Of a stretch of DNA of 64,000 bases, positions 24,645-35,510 are shown in pieces (position 1 is the first letter of the stretch; every line of letters starts with the position of its first letter). The position numbers and the translations under genes were made by a program. The stretch comes from Okapia johnstoni (taxonomy: Eukaryota; Chordata; Mammalia; Artiodactyla; Giraffidae). The notes below the pieces were generated by a model. That model was given only the letters and a program-made list of their open reading frames with translations, did not search any database and was not told where the DNA came from. The stretch covers positions 22,877,405-22,941,404 of the forward strand of contig CM044322.1 of NCBI GenBank assembly GCA_024291935.2, in the 5' to 3' direction.

Positions 24645-25050
24645 GGTTTGTTATCGCTGTTGTTCAGTCACTCAGTTGTGTCTAACTCTTTGTCACCCCA
24701 TGGAATGCAGCAAGCCAGACTTTCCTGTCCTTCACCATCTCATGCTCAAACTCATGTCCATTGAGTCAGTGATGCCATCCAACCATCTCCTCCACTGCCA
24801 TCCCTTCTTCTCCTGCCTTCAACTTTCCCCAGCATCAGGGTCTTTTCTAATGAGTTGGCTCTTTGCATCAGGTGCCCAAAGTATTGGAGCTTCAGCTTCA
24901 GCATCAGTCCTTCCAATGAATATTCAGGACTGGTTTCCTTTAGGATTGACTGCTTTGATCTCTCACAGTCCAAGAGACTCTTAAGAGTCTTCTCCAACAC
25001 CTCAGCTCAAAAGCATCAATTCTTCGGCGTTCAGCCTTCTTTACGGTCTC
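24645..25050 (-). mobile_element. BovB 3' end in L1M
   Basis: Minus-strand BovB 3' terminus. The plus strand shows 'gttcagtcactcagttgtgt' (tail), 'gatgccatccaaccatctcc', 'caggactggtttcctttagg' and 'ttcttcggcgttcag'. L1M text is continuous across it ('aataattgg' before, 'tccataggcaaaaa' after), with no clear target-site duplication. Confidence 0.93.
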
Positions 25051-25604
25051 CATAGGCAAAAAAAAAGAACTTGACCTAAGTTTTACACTTCAAATTTAAC
25101 TCCAAATGGATCATAGACTTAAATGTAAAACACAAAACTATAAACTTTTAGAAAACTTGGAGAAAATCTTAAGAATCTAGCGCTAGGCAAAGAATTCTCA
25201 GACTTGACACCAAAAGCACCATTCAAAAAAAGGAAAAAATGACAGATTTCCAGGGATTAAGAAGTGAGCAGGAGAGAGAAGTGTGTGGCTATAAAAGGGC
25301 CACATGAGGGATTCTTGTGGTGGTAGAAATGTTCTTTATCTTAACTATCAATTTCAATACCCTGGTTGTGAAACTGTGCTCTAATTTTATAAGATAACAT
25401 CATTGGAGAAAACTGGGATATGTGGGGTCTCTGTATTATTTCTTATAACTATATGTGAATCTATAATTATCTGAAAATAAAAAATCTAATTTAAAAATTC
25501 TATTCATTTGCTATAATTTTTTTCATTTTACTGTGTAATTATACTTTAGAACATCTTTAGTAATACACATGAAAAATAATGTCAAATTTTCACTTTCTAA
25601 TATT

Positions 25605-26093
25605 TCAGTTCAGTTGCTCAGTCATGTCCAACTCTTTACGACCCCATGAACTGCAGCATGGGGTTGCAGCCTGGCTTTCCTGTCCTTCACCAACTTTCAG
25701 AGCTTACTCAAACTCACGTCCATCAAGTTGGTGATGCCATCCAACCATCTCATCCTCTGTCATTGTCTTTTCCTCCTGTCTTCAATCTTTCCCAGCATCA
25801 GGGTCTTTTCTAATAAGTCAGTTCTTCAAATCAGGTGGCCAAAGTATTACAGTTTCAGCTTTAGCATCAGTCCTTCCAATGAATATTCAGGACTGATTTC
25901 CTTTAGGATGGAATGGTTGGATCTCCTTTCAGTCCAAGGGACTCTCAAGAGTCTTCTCCAATGTCACAGTTCAAAAGCATCAATTCTTTGGCACTCAGCT
26001 TTCTTTATAGTCCAACTCTCACATCCATACATGACTACTGGAAAAACCATAGCTTTGACCAGAGGACCTTTGTTGGCAAAGTAATATCTCTAA
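25605..26093 (-). mobile_element. BovB 3' end, about 490 bp
   Basis: Minus-strand BovB from its tail ('cagttcagttgctcagtcat') to the RT C-terminus (peptides FPVVMYGCESWT and KVHLVKA in reverse). It is 5'-truncated in the coding region. The same 490 bp occurs in opposite orientation at 26671-27151. Confidence 0.94.
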
Positions 26094-26109
26094 CATTTAC
26101 TTCCATTTA

Positions 26110-26215
26110 TAACATTGATAAAAATATACTCAAATGCCATTCTGATAATGTCATTCCCTTGTTTAAAAATCTTTCCATTGCTTTCCAAAGGCCTATCATA
26201 TAAAAACACTTTAGT
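26110..26215 (+). repeat. L2 LINE fossil
   Basis: 'gataatgtcattcccttgtt' and 'aatctttccattgctttcc' match the L2 block 'atgtcactcccctgcttaaa … tggcttccc'. Short and decayed. Confidence 0.55.
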
Positions 26216-26221
26216 TTGATA

Positions 26222-27485
26222 ATTGGAAAAGACACATGTATCCCAATGTTCACTGCAGCACTAGTACAATAGCCAGGACATGGAAGCAATCTAGATGTCT
26301 GTCGACAAAACAAATATTGTATATTAACACATGCATCAAGATTGCCAGGAGAAATATCAATAACCTCAGATACACAGATGACACCACCCTTATGGCAGAA
26401 AGTGAAGAACTAAAGAGCCTCTTGATGAAAGTGAAAGAGGAGAGTGAAAAAGTTGGCTTAAGGGTCAACATTCAGAAAACTAAGATCATGGCATCCGGTC
26501 CCATCACTTCATGGCAAATAGATGGGGAAACAGTGGAAACAGTGGCAGACTTTATTTTTCTGGGCTCCAAAATCACTGCTGATGGTGATTGCAGCCATGA
26601 AATTAAAAGACACATACTCCTTGGAAGGAAAGTTATGACCAACCTAGATAGCATATTAAAAAGTAGAGACATTACTTTGCCAACAAAGGTCCATCTAGTC
26701 AAGGCTATGGTTTTTCCAGTGGTCATGTACGGATGTGAGAGTTGGACTATAAAGAAAGCTGAGCACAAGAATTGATGCTTTTGAACTGTGGTGTTGGAGA
26801 AGACTCTTGAGAGTCCCTTGGACTGAAAGGAGATCCAACCAGTCCATCCTAAAGGAAATCAGCCCTGGGTGTTCATTGGAAGGACTGATGTTGAAGCTGA
26901 AACTCCAATATTTTGGCCACCTGACGCGAAGAGCTTACTCATTGGAAAAGACTCTGATGTTGGGAAAGATTGAAGGCAGGAGGAGAAGGGGACGACAGAG
27001 GATGAGATGGTCGGATGGCATCACCAACTCAATGGACGTGAGTTTGGGTGGACTCTGGGAGTTGGTGATGGACAGGGAGGGCTGGCGTGCTGCGGTTCAT
27101 GGGGTTGGAAAGAGTCGGACACGACTGAGCGACTGAACTGAACTGACTGAACGCATACATGTGGAATCTAGAAAAATGGTACAGGAGAACCTATTTGCAG
27201 GGCAGGAATAGAGATGCAGATGTAGATAATAGTCAAGCGGACATGGTTGGGGGGATAAACTGGGATATTAGGACTGACATATATTTTGACCATGTACAAA
27301 ATAGATAGCTAGTAGGAACCATCTGTATAGCACAGGGAGTTCAGCTCGATACTCTGTGGTAACCTAGAGGGATGAGATGGGGAGTAGTTGGAGGGACTGT
27401 CTAAGAGGGAGCGGATATATGTATGTACCTTGTACAGCAGAAACTAACACAACATTGTAACGCCACTCTACCCCAATTAAGAAAA
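26222..27485 (+). mobile_element. Artiodactyl L1 3' portion, split by BovB
   Basis: 26222-26333 is L1 ORF2-end text ('acacatgtatcccaatgttc', 'aatagccaggacatggaagc'). 27152-27485 is L1 3' UTR ('catgtggaatctagaaaaat', 'tctgtatagcacagggag', 'acagcagaaactaacacaac'). L1 normally has a few hundred bases between these blocks, so the BovB insertion coincides with loss of L1 sequence. Confidence 0.87.
26334..27151 (+). mobile_element. BovB LINE, 5'-truncated, nested in L1
   Basis: Starts mid-RT at 'aagattgccaggagaaat', includes NINNLRYTDDTTLMAES (the YADD polymerase box carries A-to-T) and the thumb domain, and reaches the complete tail 'gactgaactgaactgactga'. The frame stays open to about 26775 and then shifts, so the protein is not intact. 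Confidence 0.95.
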
Positions 27486-28250
27486 AAGGTTTGTGGAACA
27501 GCTGACTATCTAGCTCACATGACTCCTGCTTTCTTAGGGCCTTTTTTCTTCCCTTTTTCTCATCCTTCCCCCCAACCCCCAAATAATTCATTCCTTATTC
27601 TCCTAAAGTCCCTCAGACTTTTGTTCACAGGACAGTGAGCATGCTTGCCTGAGAGTACCTCAAGGTTGGGGATGGTACATTTTTCAGACACGCTTTAGAC
27701 ACATCAGAGTTCAATGTTGATTGATAAACAAGGTGTTCAACCTACAGACTGAACAAATGAATGAATGACCTTGAAATACCTTGTAAATTATACAAGGTAG
27801 GTTACTTTTTAACTTCACTCCAGGACCTTTTACAAAGAGAGAGAGAGAAGAACGGAAGAATATACAAAACCCCGTAACTCAGGAGGAAGAGCCCCGTGTA
27901 ACAGCAGCACACACAGGGAAGAATGAATACGTGGTTGGAATCATGAACATCACTGTACAGCTTTTATTAATAAGCTTGGGGCCGGGTCCTTTGAATTGTT
28001 CTTTAGGACTGATGAGAGAAGGGAGGGTGAGAAATCATCTCGTCATTTCCAGCTACTCAGAGAAGAATCCCAGTGTGAGTCCTATTTTTCACGAAGAGAC
28101 ACAAAGACACATCAAATCATCAAACAGCACATTTCAGTTTTATGCACAGTCCCAGCCTTAAGGAATTTACAATCCACTTTCCATTGTAATCATTCCAAAC
28201 ACTTGCCTTTAAAGCAGTTTAATGCAGTAAGGAAATGATGCATGGGAAGA
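27486..28250. other. Repeat-poor interval, no gene recognised
   Basis: No young repeat or domain-bearing ORF. GA-rich near 27835-27850. Confidence 0.4.
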
Positions 28251-28254
28251 CACA

Positions 28255-28465
28255 AGGGTTGTTGCTTCAAACAGGCCTGAGTTCAAGCCTGGCTTGACCC
28301 TTTGCTAGTTAGTTATAGGAGTCTGTCACCCAATTTGTTTCCATGGCTGTAAAATGCAATATCAGGCCACTTAGCCATGGGACGGGTATGAGAATTAAAT
28401 AAGATAATATATGTAAATTGTGGATCACAATGCCTGGCACACAGTAGGCCAATAAATTATGACCA
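28255..28465 (+). repeat. MIR SINE fossil
   Basis: Contains 'cctgagttcaagcctggctt', 'ccatggctgtaaaatgcaat', 'gagaattaaataagataata' and 'aatgcctggcacacagtagg' in MIR order. One of the better preserved MIR copies here. Confidence 0.85.
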
Positions 28466-29079
28466 TTTCTCTCCCCATCAAAGGCACCAATCTCTGGATT
28501 ATGAATTTCAAAATACCTTCAGGTGAAATGTTTTTTCTCACTTAAACTGTATTAGAAACTAAAGTTATAACACCAGGAGAATACCCAAGAAAAGTATGTT
28601 ACGTGTAAAAAATGTTATGTTAGAAACTCTGCAGGGCTCTCAGTCAATACTTGTTGACTGGCAAATGCATTGTCAGATCATAAAAATCACAGAGATGGAA
28701 AGAGATAACAGCATAAAAAGGTAATTTGGAATCAGCACAGGATAATGACTATACTTCAATAAGTATTTTATTTTTATAGGCCACAGTAAAGGAAACTGGA
28801 AATCATTTAGGAAAAAAATCATGTTTTCTTTTACAGCCACAACTTTATATGAATACCGACAGGCAGAGTACCCGAAATGCTGGCATCTCATTGGCAAAAT
28901 TGCTAAACTGGAACCAAAAATATTTCACGTATTTTGGGGGGGTGTGTATTCACAACTGTGGCTACCTCCTTTTACATGACCCAGGGAGCAGGAGACCTAA
29001 CCATCCTACACACCCATCACTGAAGCACCGATTCAAACAAACACTTCCTGGAACATCACATCTCAAAGACATGGTTTAT

Positions 29080-29410
29080 ATAACAAATGTTTATTGAGCT
29101 TTACTGCATTCCTGGTACCATGCTGGGCTCAGGGACACTAAGATGACGTATCCAGATTCCTATCCTCAAAAGCAGAGGTAGGCATAGAAATAAATAATTA
29201 CGAGTGGAGAGCGACTGGCTATACTTGCGGTATGTACAAGGACACATGGAGGCACAAAGAAAGCAGTGGTCCATTTAACCTGCAGGATTAAGGAACTATT
29301 TCTCAGAGGTAGTAACAACTGAGCTAGACCTTAAAAGATAATATGCTCTCCATGCCAACTGACGGTAAAGGCAAGCCAGGCAGGGAAAACCCTGGATGAA
29401 GTTCCAAAGA
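29080..29410 (-). repeat. L2 LINE fossil
   Basis: Begins 'acaaatgtttattgagcttt', then 'accatgctgggctcaggga' and further antisense L2 blocks ('actgagctagaccttaaaag'). Decayed. Confidence 0.6.
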
Positions 29411-29639
29411 CTAAAGACGCAAGTGAACTCAGGGAATTGCAACCAGTTCCCTGAGAATTGGGACTTTTATAAGTCATACATAATGTACATATACATACTA
29501 TCTCACATGCATAGTATATACATATCTTCCTATCCTTGTGAAATTGTCAGCAAATAAGTATTTCAATTTTGCTGATGCATGTACCATGAACTTACACTCT
29601 CTATGCCATGAATTCATCAGTTTGCCTAATATTTTTAAA

Positions 29640-29980
29640 CTAAACACATGGAGGTTGTTAAACGGCCCCCAGTCACCTATGCCTTACTCCTCATAGGTAG
29701 CTGAATTTATATGAGACAGGCCACCCACAATGATGAAGATCCTGGAGGGATGCAAAGGAAGAGAGACTGAAGGATCAAGGGACACGGCTTCCCAGCATGG
29801 GCATCTCAATGGCCCAACAAAATAACCCAACATCCTGGAGAAATCAACATTCTCGAATTGTCAAAAATAAGCTAGAACTGTGAGTAGTACATGAATCAGC
29901 CCTGTACATTGTGAAACCTAAGCCTTAGATTATTTTGCAATATAAAAATAAAAAGTTTGCCATCAAGAAAAAAAAAATTT
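29640..29980 (+). other. Possible retrocopy 3' end or polyadenylated transcript end
   Basis: AATAAA at about 29946-29952 is followed, some 20 bases later, by an A10 run at 29969-29978, as at the genomic copy of a processed transcript. The upstream sequence is not a repeat I know and no protein is recognisable. No target-site duplication was found, so this stays a weak call. Confidence 0.25.
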
Positions 29981-31105
29981 AAGACAAGATGTGCCAATTT
30001 GTGGAGAGACTCTCAGCACCCTAGGGTTTTGAGCCATTACAGATCATCTTATTTAGGCTATAGAAAGAGCTGCTATGTCCACAGCAGGCATCACTAAGTG
30101 ATCTCAGTATGTTTTCCCACTGAACCTGAGATAAGGGGATAAGGGGAGGTCAAAGTATCCCTTGTACTGTTAAATATAGTGCTTTAAGGCACCATCAAAA
30201 TGGCTCTATGCTTGCATTAAAATTGTCACTTCAAACTGTTATCTACCCAATTTTGTGTCCCAGGTCTGCCACGGAAGGGTTATGTCACCTTTCCAAAGGT
30301 CACATAATTTCTTGAAGCTTCTAATCCCTCCCTGGCAAAATGAAGATCTGGACCATATAACCTCCAAAGTCCCATTCTGACAGTTCACAATTCTGACTTC
30401 TCTTTTTACCGCATCCAGTTATCCCAAGCCACTATCTATACTAATAACCACTTGCCTTGGACAGCAGAAGTCTCACCCCTAGTCCCAGAGGCATGCAGGT
30501 GAATCCTTGACCCAAACAGCACAGTTCATATGAAATGCCCCATGGGACCACCTGATCAGTGTGTTTGCCCCTCATTTTGGGCAAATGTGCACTAGAAGTA
30601 AATCAGTAAGAAAATGATTGTTGTCCCTAAAGCAGTGACTTGAAAATCAACATCTGCCTTGTCCTTTGTGGTTTCATTTCCTGCCCGGAAACAGAGCTGG
30701 GTGCTGCAGATGGGGCCTGAGATGACAAACACTTCTGATAGAGGTTCTGAGTTCAGCATGGCTTCCTTTGCTGAGATCTTGCTAAACACTAGAGAAACTT
30801 TTCATTGGTGGGATCAGGCAGAAAGCACAATTTGGATGGACTTCACTCTGGATTTCCTACTTCTTGATGAAATTAGGTGGAGTGCCACCTTACAAAGGGC
30901 TTTCCAGCCTCCAGGAACCCTCAAAGTAGGTAGAGAAAGAGGAGGCACCCAAGGGTGCCAGCAGCCAGTAGGCAACAGGTGTGAGAAATGCAGCTGCACT
31001 GAGCACCCTGCCAGGGGTACCACAGAATTACCCCAGGAAGAGCCTCAGCTCAGCAACACTGGGTACATCCTTCTACTAGGGCAGTGAGCTCTGTCTGCAT
31101 ATTTA
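29981..31105. other. Interval without recognised features
   Basis: The longest frame (142 codons, plus strand, 30659-31087) has no familiar domain and no flanking exon signals. Treated as chance. Confidence 0.4.
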
Positions 31106-31109
31106 TAAG

Positions 31110-31300
31110 AGCACATAAGGCAGTGTTTCAAAGCCTGAATTATAAAGCCAGAGACCTGGGTTGAAGTTCCATCCCTGCCCTTTACCACTTCTCCAAGCCT
31201 CAGCTTCCTCATTCCTAAAATGATGCTAACAGTAGAATCTGATCATAAAGATCATTGTGAGCATTAAATAAGACAGGGAACAGAAAGCAATAAGTAGTCA
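31110..31300 (+). repeat. MIR SINE fossil
   Basis: 'gacctgggttgaagttccat', 'caagcctcagcttcctcatt' and 'gagcattaaataagacag' follow MIR order. Confidence 0.8.
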
Positions 31301-31332
31301 CTAGTTTACAGTGCTGTGCTGAGTTCTACTTG

Positions 31333-31546
31333 TATGCTCAGTCGCTCAGTCATGTCTGACTCTTTGCGACTCTTTGGACAATAGCCCGCCAGGCTCCTCT
31401 GCCCATGGGATTTTTCAGGAAAGAATATTGGAGTTGGTTGTCATTTCTTCCTCCAGGGGATCTTCCTGACTCAGGGATCAAACCCATGTCTCCTACGTCT
31501 CCTGCATTGCCAGTGGATTCTTTACCCTCTGAGACATCAGGGAAGC
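31333..31546 (-). mobile_element. Bov-tA SINE
   Basis: Minus-strand copy from 'gctcagtcgctcagtcatgt' to 'ctgagacatcagggaagct'. It carries a short internal tandem ('gtctcctacgtctcctgc'). Only a 6-base 'tacttg' is shared at the two ends. Confidence 0.94.
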
Positions 31547-32074
31547 TCCAGCTATACTTGAGCCTGAGGCAAAAGGAAAAATCAGTACTACTGAGCCTGT
31601 CTTTTTTAAAATCTTCATATTTTATGTTGGGCATTAATTTTTCACATTTTTAATTTTTTTAAATATTGCATTAAAGAATTATTTATCTTGACTATTGAGG
31701 GACTTTGGGGAAGTATACCTTAACTCTTACACACTCACTTAAGAACTCAGTAAATGTGGGTTATCATTTAACCACCATCATACGATGACTGCACATCACA
31801 ATTTAGCACTTAATTACCTAATTTCTTGTATTAGTCATTGCTCTAGGTGCTTATGTCCCACTTCCCAACTAATTTGTGCACTTATTAAGGGCACAAGTTA
31901 TGACCTATGTCTTTTATTCCTAAAACTGCTGAGTCATAAGAGATTCAAATAAGTGCATGTCCAGTGATTACTTATAGCCCAAGGTAGACAATTTCCATCT
32001 CCATTGTCCTCTAATTGTTTCATGTGTTTAAAGGTTTCTGTCTCATGATACTTGAGGGAAGAGATGGCATCTGG

Positions 32075-32565
32075 CATTTATTCTATGCCATGTCTGGTGC
32101 AAAGATGGGGGACAGAGAACTGGCAGAGACTTCTGAGTTCAGCTGATCCCACCTGCTCACTTTACAAAGAAATTATTATTTACAAAGAAATTATTTGCTG
32201 CCCAAAGAAGTTTAATGATGTAGCCAAGCCACTCAGTGATAGTGCTGGGGCAAAACCTCAGGTCTTCTAGACTGTTTCTACTCTAGTGATCTGTTAATTT
32301 TCTTTTACCTCTCCATGCCCATTGTATCAAGCACAGAATTCTACAAGTAGGAAAAATTCAATAAGTGATGTAGATGATTGATTTCTGGAACTTGAATAAT
32401 CTTCTTTGCTTAAACAGTGAGTAGGGAGGGAGTCATTGCCTAGAAAAGTGTCTGTGTCCACACCTCCTGGCTCAGTGTGGCAAGGTGGTTATGAGAACAC
32501 TGGATTTGGAGTTAGACAGATCTGTGTCCTGGGCTCACTACTTCCTAGCCATGTGACCTTGGATG
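32075..32565 (+). repeat. Large inverted duplication, left arm (probable source)
   Basis: This 491-base arm reappears as its reverse complement at 32763-33266. I count about eight substitutions and one 13-base indel between the arms (roughly 98% identity). It contains the first part of a MIR that continues uninterrupted into the spacer, so this arm looks like the original and the right arm the copy. An 18-base tandem (32161-32178, 32179-32196) is present in both arms and therefore predates the duplication. Confidence 0.96.
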
Positions 32566-32730
32566 AAATTAAGTTTCTTAACTGAATTTTCCTCATCCAA
32601 AATGTAAACTTAATAATGGTACTTACCACATAGAATTGTGGGAAATTGTACAAAACAGAAACATGCAAAGCATATGGCAGACTGCCTAACACGTAGTAAA
32701 TGCTCAACAAATATTAGCAATTATTACTAT
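32478..32730 (+). repeat. MIR SINE spanning left arm and spacer
   Basis: 'gttatgagaacactggattt', 'gccatgtgaccttgg', 'aactgaattttcctcatcc' and 'gtaaatgctcaacaaatat' form a nearly complete MIR. It crosses the arm/spacer border at 32565 without a break. Confidence 0.88.
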
Positions 32731-32762
32731 TCTAAAAGTAAAGCCCTAAGAGTTAGGTGGGC

Positions 32763-33266
32763 CATCCAAGGTCACATGGCTAGGAAGTAGTGAACCCAGG
32801 ACACAGATCCGTCTAACTCCAAATCCAGTGTTCTCATAACCACCTTGCCACACTGAGCCAGGAGGTGTGGATAGATGGTAAATACACAGACACTTTTCCA
32901 GGCAATGACTCCCTCCCTACTCGCTGTTTAAGCAAAGAAGATTATTCAAGTTCCAGAAATCAATCATCTACATCACTTACTGAATTTTTCCTACTTGTAG
33001 AATTCTGTGCTTGATACAATGGGCATGGAGAGGTAAAAGAAAATTAACAGATCACTAGAGTAGAAACAGTCTAGAAGACCTGAGGTTTTGCCCCAGCACT
33101 ATCACTGAGTGGCTTGGCTACATCATTAAACTTCTTTGGGCAGCAAATAATTTCTTTGTAAATAATAATTTCTTTGTAAAGTGAGCAGGTGGGATCAGAT
33201 GAACTCAGAGGTCTCTGCTAGTTCTCTGTCCCCCATCTTTGCACCAGACATGGCATAGAATAAATG
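32763..33266 (-). repeat. Large inverted duplication, right arm (probable copy)
   Basis: Reverse complement of 32075-32565 with a 13-base extra segment ('tagatggtaaata', near 32873-32885). Its MIR part stops exactly at the arm border 32763, as expected for a copied segment. The spacer 32566-32762 is 197 bases. Immediately downstream is a Bov-tA cluster. Confidence 0.96.
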
Positions 33267-33297
33267 GATGGATAGAGTCATATGTGCATCCATGCGT

Positions 33298-33727
33298 GCA
33301 CACTCAGTCACTCAGTTGTGTCTGACTCTGCAACCCCATGAACTGTAGCCCACCAGGCTCCTCTGTCCTTGGAATTCTCCAGGCAAGACACTGGCAAGTG
33401 AAAGTGAAAGTCGTTCAGTCCTATCTGACTCTTTGTGACCCTCTGGACTGTATCCAGGTAGCCTCCTCTGTCCATGGGATTCTCCAGCCAAGAATACTGG
33501 AGTGGATTGCCATTCCCTTTTCTAGGGGATCTTCCTGACCCAGGATTGAACCTGGGTCTCCTGCACTGCAGGCAAATTCTTTACCTTCTGAGCCACTCCA
33601 GGAATATCGGAGCAGGTTGCTATTTCCTTCTCCAGAGGACTGTCCCCATGTAGGGATCTAATTCATGTCTCCTGCAGCTACTGCATTGGCAGTGGGATTC
33701 TTTACCACTGAGCCACCCGAGAAGCCC
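33298..33727 (-). mobile_element. Bov-tA SINE interrupted by another Bov-tA
   Basis: First half 33298-33392 ('cactcagtcactcagttgtg' to 'ctccaggcaaga…'); second half about 33596-33727 ('gagcaggttgctatttcctt' to 'gagccacccgagaagccct'). Together they make one minus-strand Bov-tA split at its 'caggcaagaatactgg' motif. Confidence 0.9.
33393..33595 (-). mobile_element. Inner Bov-tA SINE
   Basis: A complete minus-strand Bov-tA from 'agtgaaagtgaaagtcgttc' to 'accttctgagccact', inserted inside the outer copy. The duplicated site is hard to define because host and insert share sequence. Confidence 0.9.
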
Positions 33728-33745
33728 TAGAGTTATATGGATGGT

Positions 33746-33813
33746 AATATACCCATATCTTTATATAATAATGAATAAAGACTGGGAATAGGGAGCTAAA
33801 TGATCAATTAAGC
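33746..33813. repeat. 68-bp direct repeat, left copy
   Basis: Matches 35511-35578 at 61 of 68 positions without gaps (seven mismatches), including 'taaagactgggaataggg'. The two copies abut the two ends of one BovB. Confidence 0.93.
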
Positions 33814-35510
33814 ACTTAGAGATCTCTTCAAGAAAATTAGAGATACCAAGGGAACATTTCATGCAAAGATGGGCACAGTAAAGGACAGAACTGGTATGGA
33901 CCTAATAGAAGCAGAAGATATTAAGAAGAGGTGGCAAGAATACACAGAAGAACTATACAAAAAAAAACTTAATGTCCCAGATAACCAAGATGGTGTGATC
34001 ACTCACCTACAGCCAGACATCCTGGAGTGTGAAGTCAAGCAGGCCTTAGAAAGCATCACTGTGAATAAAGCTAGTGGAGGTGAATGGAATTACAGCTGAG
34101 CTATTTCAAATCCTAAAAGATGATGCTGTGAAATATGGAAAGCTCAGCAGTGGCCACAGGACTGGAAAAGATCAGTTTTCATCCCAATACCAAAGAAGGG
34201 CAATACCAAAGAATGTTCAAACTACTGCACAATTGCACTCATCTCACACGATAGCAAAGTAATGCTCAAAATTCTCTAAGCCAGGCTTCCACAGTATGTG
34301 AACTGAGAACTTCCAGATGTTCAAGCTGGATTTAGAAAGCACAGAGGAACCAGGATCAAATTGCCAACATCCATTGGATCATAGAAAGAGCAAGAGAGTT
34401 CCAGAAAAACATTTACTTCTTTTTCATTGACTATGCTAAAGCCTTTGACTATATGGATCACAACAAACTGTGGAAAACTCTTAAAGAGATGGGAATACGA
34501 GACCACCTTACCTGCCTCCTGCTAAACTTGTATGCAGGTCAAGAAGCAACAGTTAGAACCAGACATGGAACAACAGACTGGTTCCAACTTGGGAAAGGAG
34601 TATGTAAAGACTGTATATTGTCACCCTGCTTGTTTAACTTATATGCAGAGTACATCATGTGAAATGCCAGGCTGGATGAAGCACAAGATGGAATCAACAC
34701 TGCTGGGAGAAATAGCAATAACCTCATATATGCAGATGACACCTCCCTTACAGCAGAAAGCAAAGAGGAACTAAAGAGCCACTTGATAAAACTAAAAGAG
34801 GAGAGTGAAAAAGCTGGCTTAAAACTCAACATTCAAAAAACGAAGATCATGGCATCCGGTCCCATCACTTCACAGCAAATAAACGGGTAAACAATGGAAA
34901 CAGTGACGAACTTTATTTTCTTGGGCTCCAAAATCACTGCAAATGGTGACTTCAGCCATGAAATTAAAAGATTCTTGCTCCCTGGAAGAAAAGCTATGAC
35001 CAACCTAGACAGCATATTCAAAAGCTGAGACATTACTTTGCCAATAAAGATCTGTCTGGTCAAAGCTATGGTTTTTCCAGTAGTCATGTATGGATGTGCG
35101 AGTTGGACCATGAAGGAAGTTGAGTGCTAAAGAACTGATGCTTTTGAACTGTGGTGTTGGAGAAGACTCTTGAGAGTCCCTTGGACTGCAAAGAGATCAA
35201 ACCAGTCAATCCTAAGGGAAATCAATCCTGAATATTCATTAGAAGGACTGATGCTGAAACTGAAGCTCCAATATTTCGGCCACCTGATGTGAAGAGCTGA
35301 CTCATTAGAAAAGACCCTGATGCTGGGAAAGATTGAAGGCAGGAGAAGGGGATGACAGAGGACAAGATGGATGGATGGAACCACCAACTCAATGGACATG
35401 AATTTGAGCAAGCTCTGGGAGATGGCAAAGGACAGGGAAACCTGGCGTGCTGCAGTCCACAGGGTCTCAAAGAGTTGGACACAACTGAGCGACTGAATAA
35501 TAATGACAAC
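33814..35510 (+). mobile_element. BovB LINE, about 1.7 kb, 5'-truncated, long flanking repeats
   Basis: Starts in the linker before the RT ('gagatctcttcaagaaaatt'; peptide AEDIKKRWQEYTEELYKK). It continues through the RT (FIDYAKAFDYMDHNK at about 34425; the YADD box near 34731 reads YADDTSLTAES) and the thumb, and ends in 'gactgaataataatgacaac'. Several frameshifts and stops disrupt it. The 68-bp repeats either side differ by about 10%, of the same order as an old BovB. Confidence 0.95.

Larger units (their letters stand above)
18030..25496 (+). mobile_element. Ancient L1M (L1MA/L1MB-like) element, multiply interrupted
   Basis: One old plus-strand L1 can be followed across 7.4 kb. Order: 5' UTR-like sequence (18030-18841, with 'ggcggcctagtggagag'); ORF1-region sequence (19085-19466, 19761-20330, 'cccagaatcctacctagcaa'); ORF2 endonuclease and RT regions (about 21020-25236); and a 3' UTR (25237-25496, 'gtgaatctataattatctga'). 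It is broken by Bov-tA at 18856, CHR at 19481, Bov-tA at 20814, BovB at 23096, a SINE at 24276 and BovB at 24645. Many stops and frameshifts make it non-functional. The jump near 25236 from ORF2 straight into the 3' UTR implies an internal deletion. The 5' UTR assignment is less certain than the rest. Confidence 0.85.

Noticed and set aside
30659..31087. 142-codon plus-strand open frame
   Set aside because: No recognised domain, no plausible splice context, ordinary composition, and its 3' end runs close to a MIR. Chance frame.
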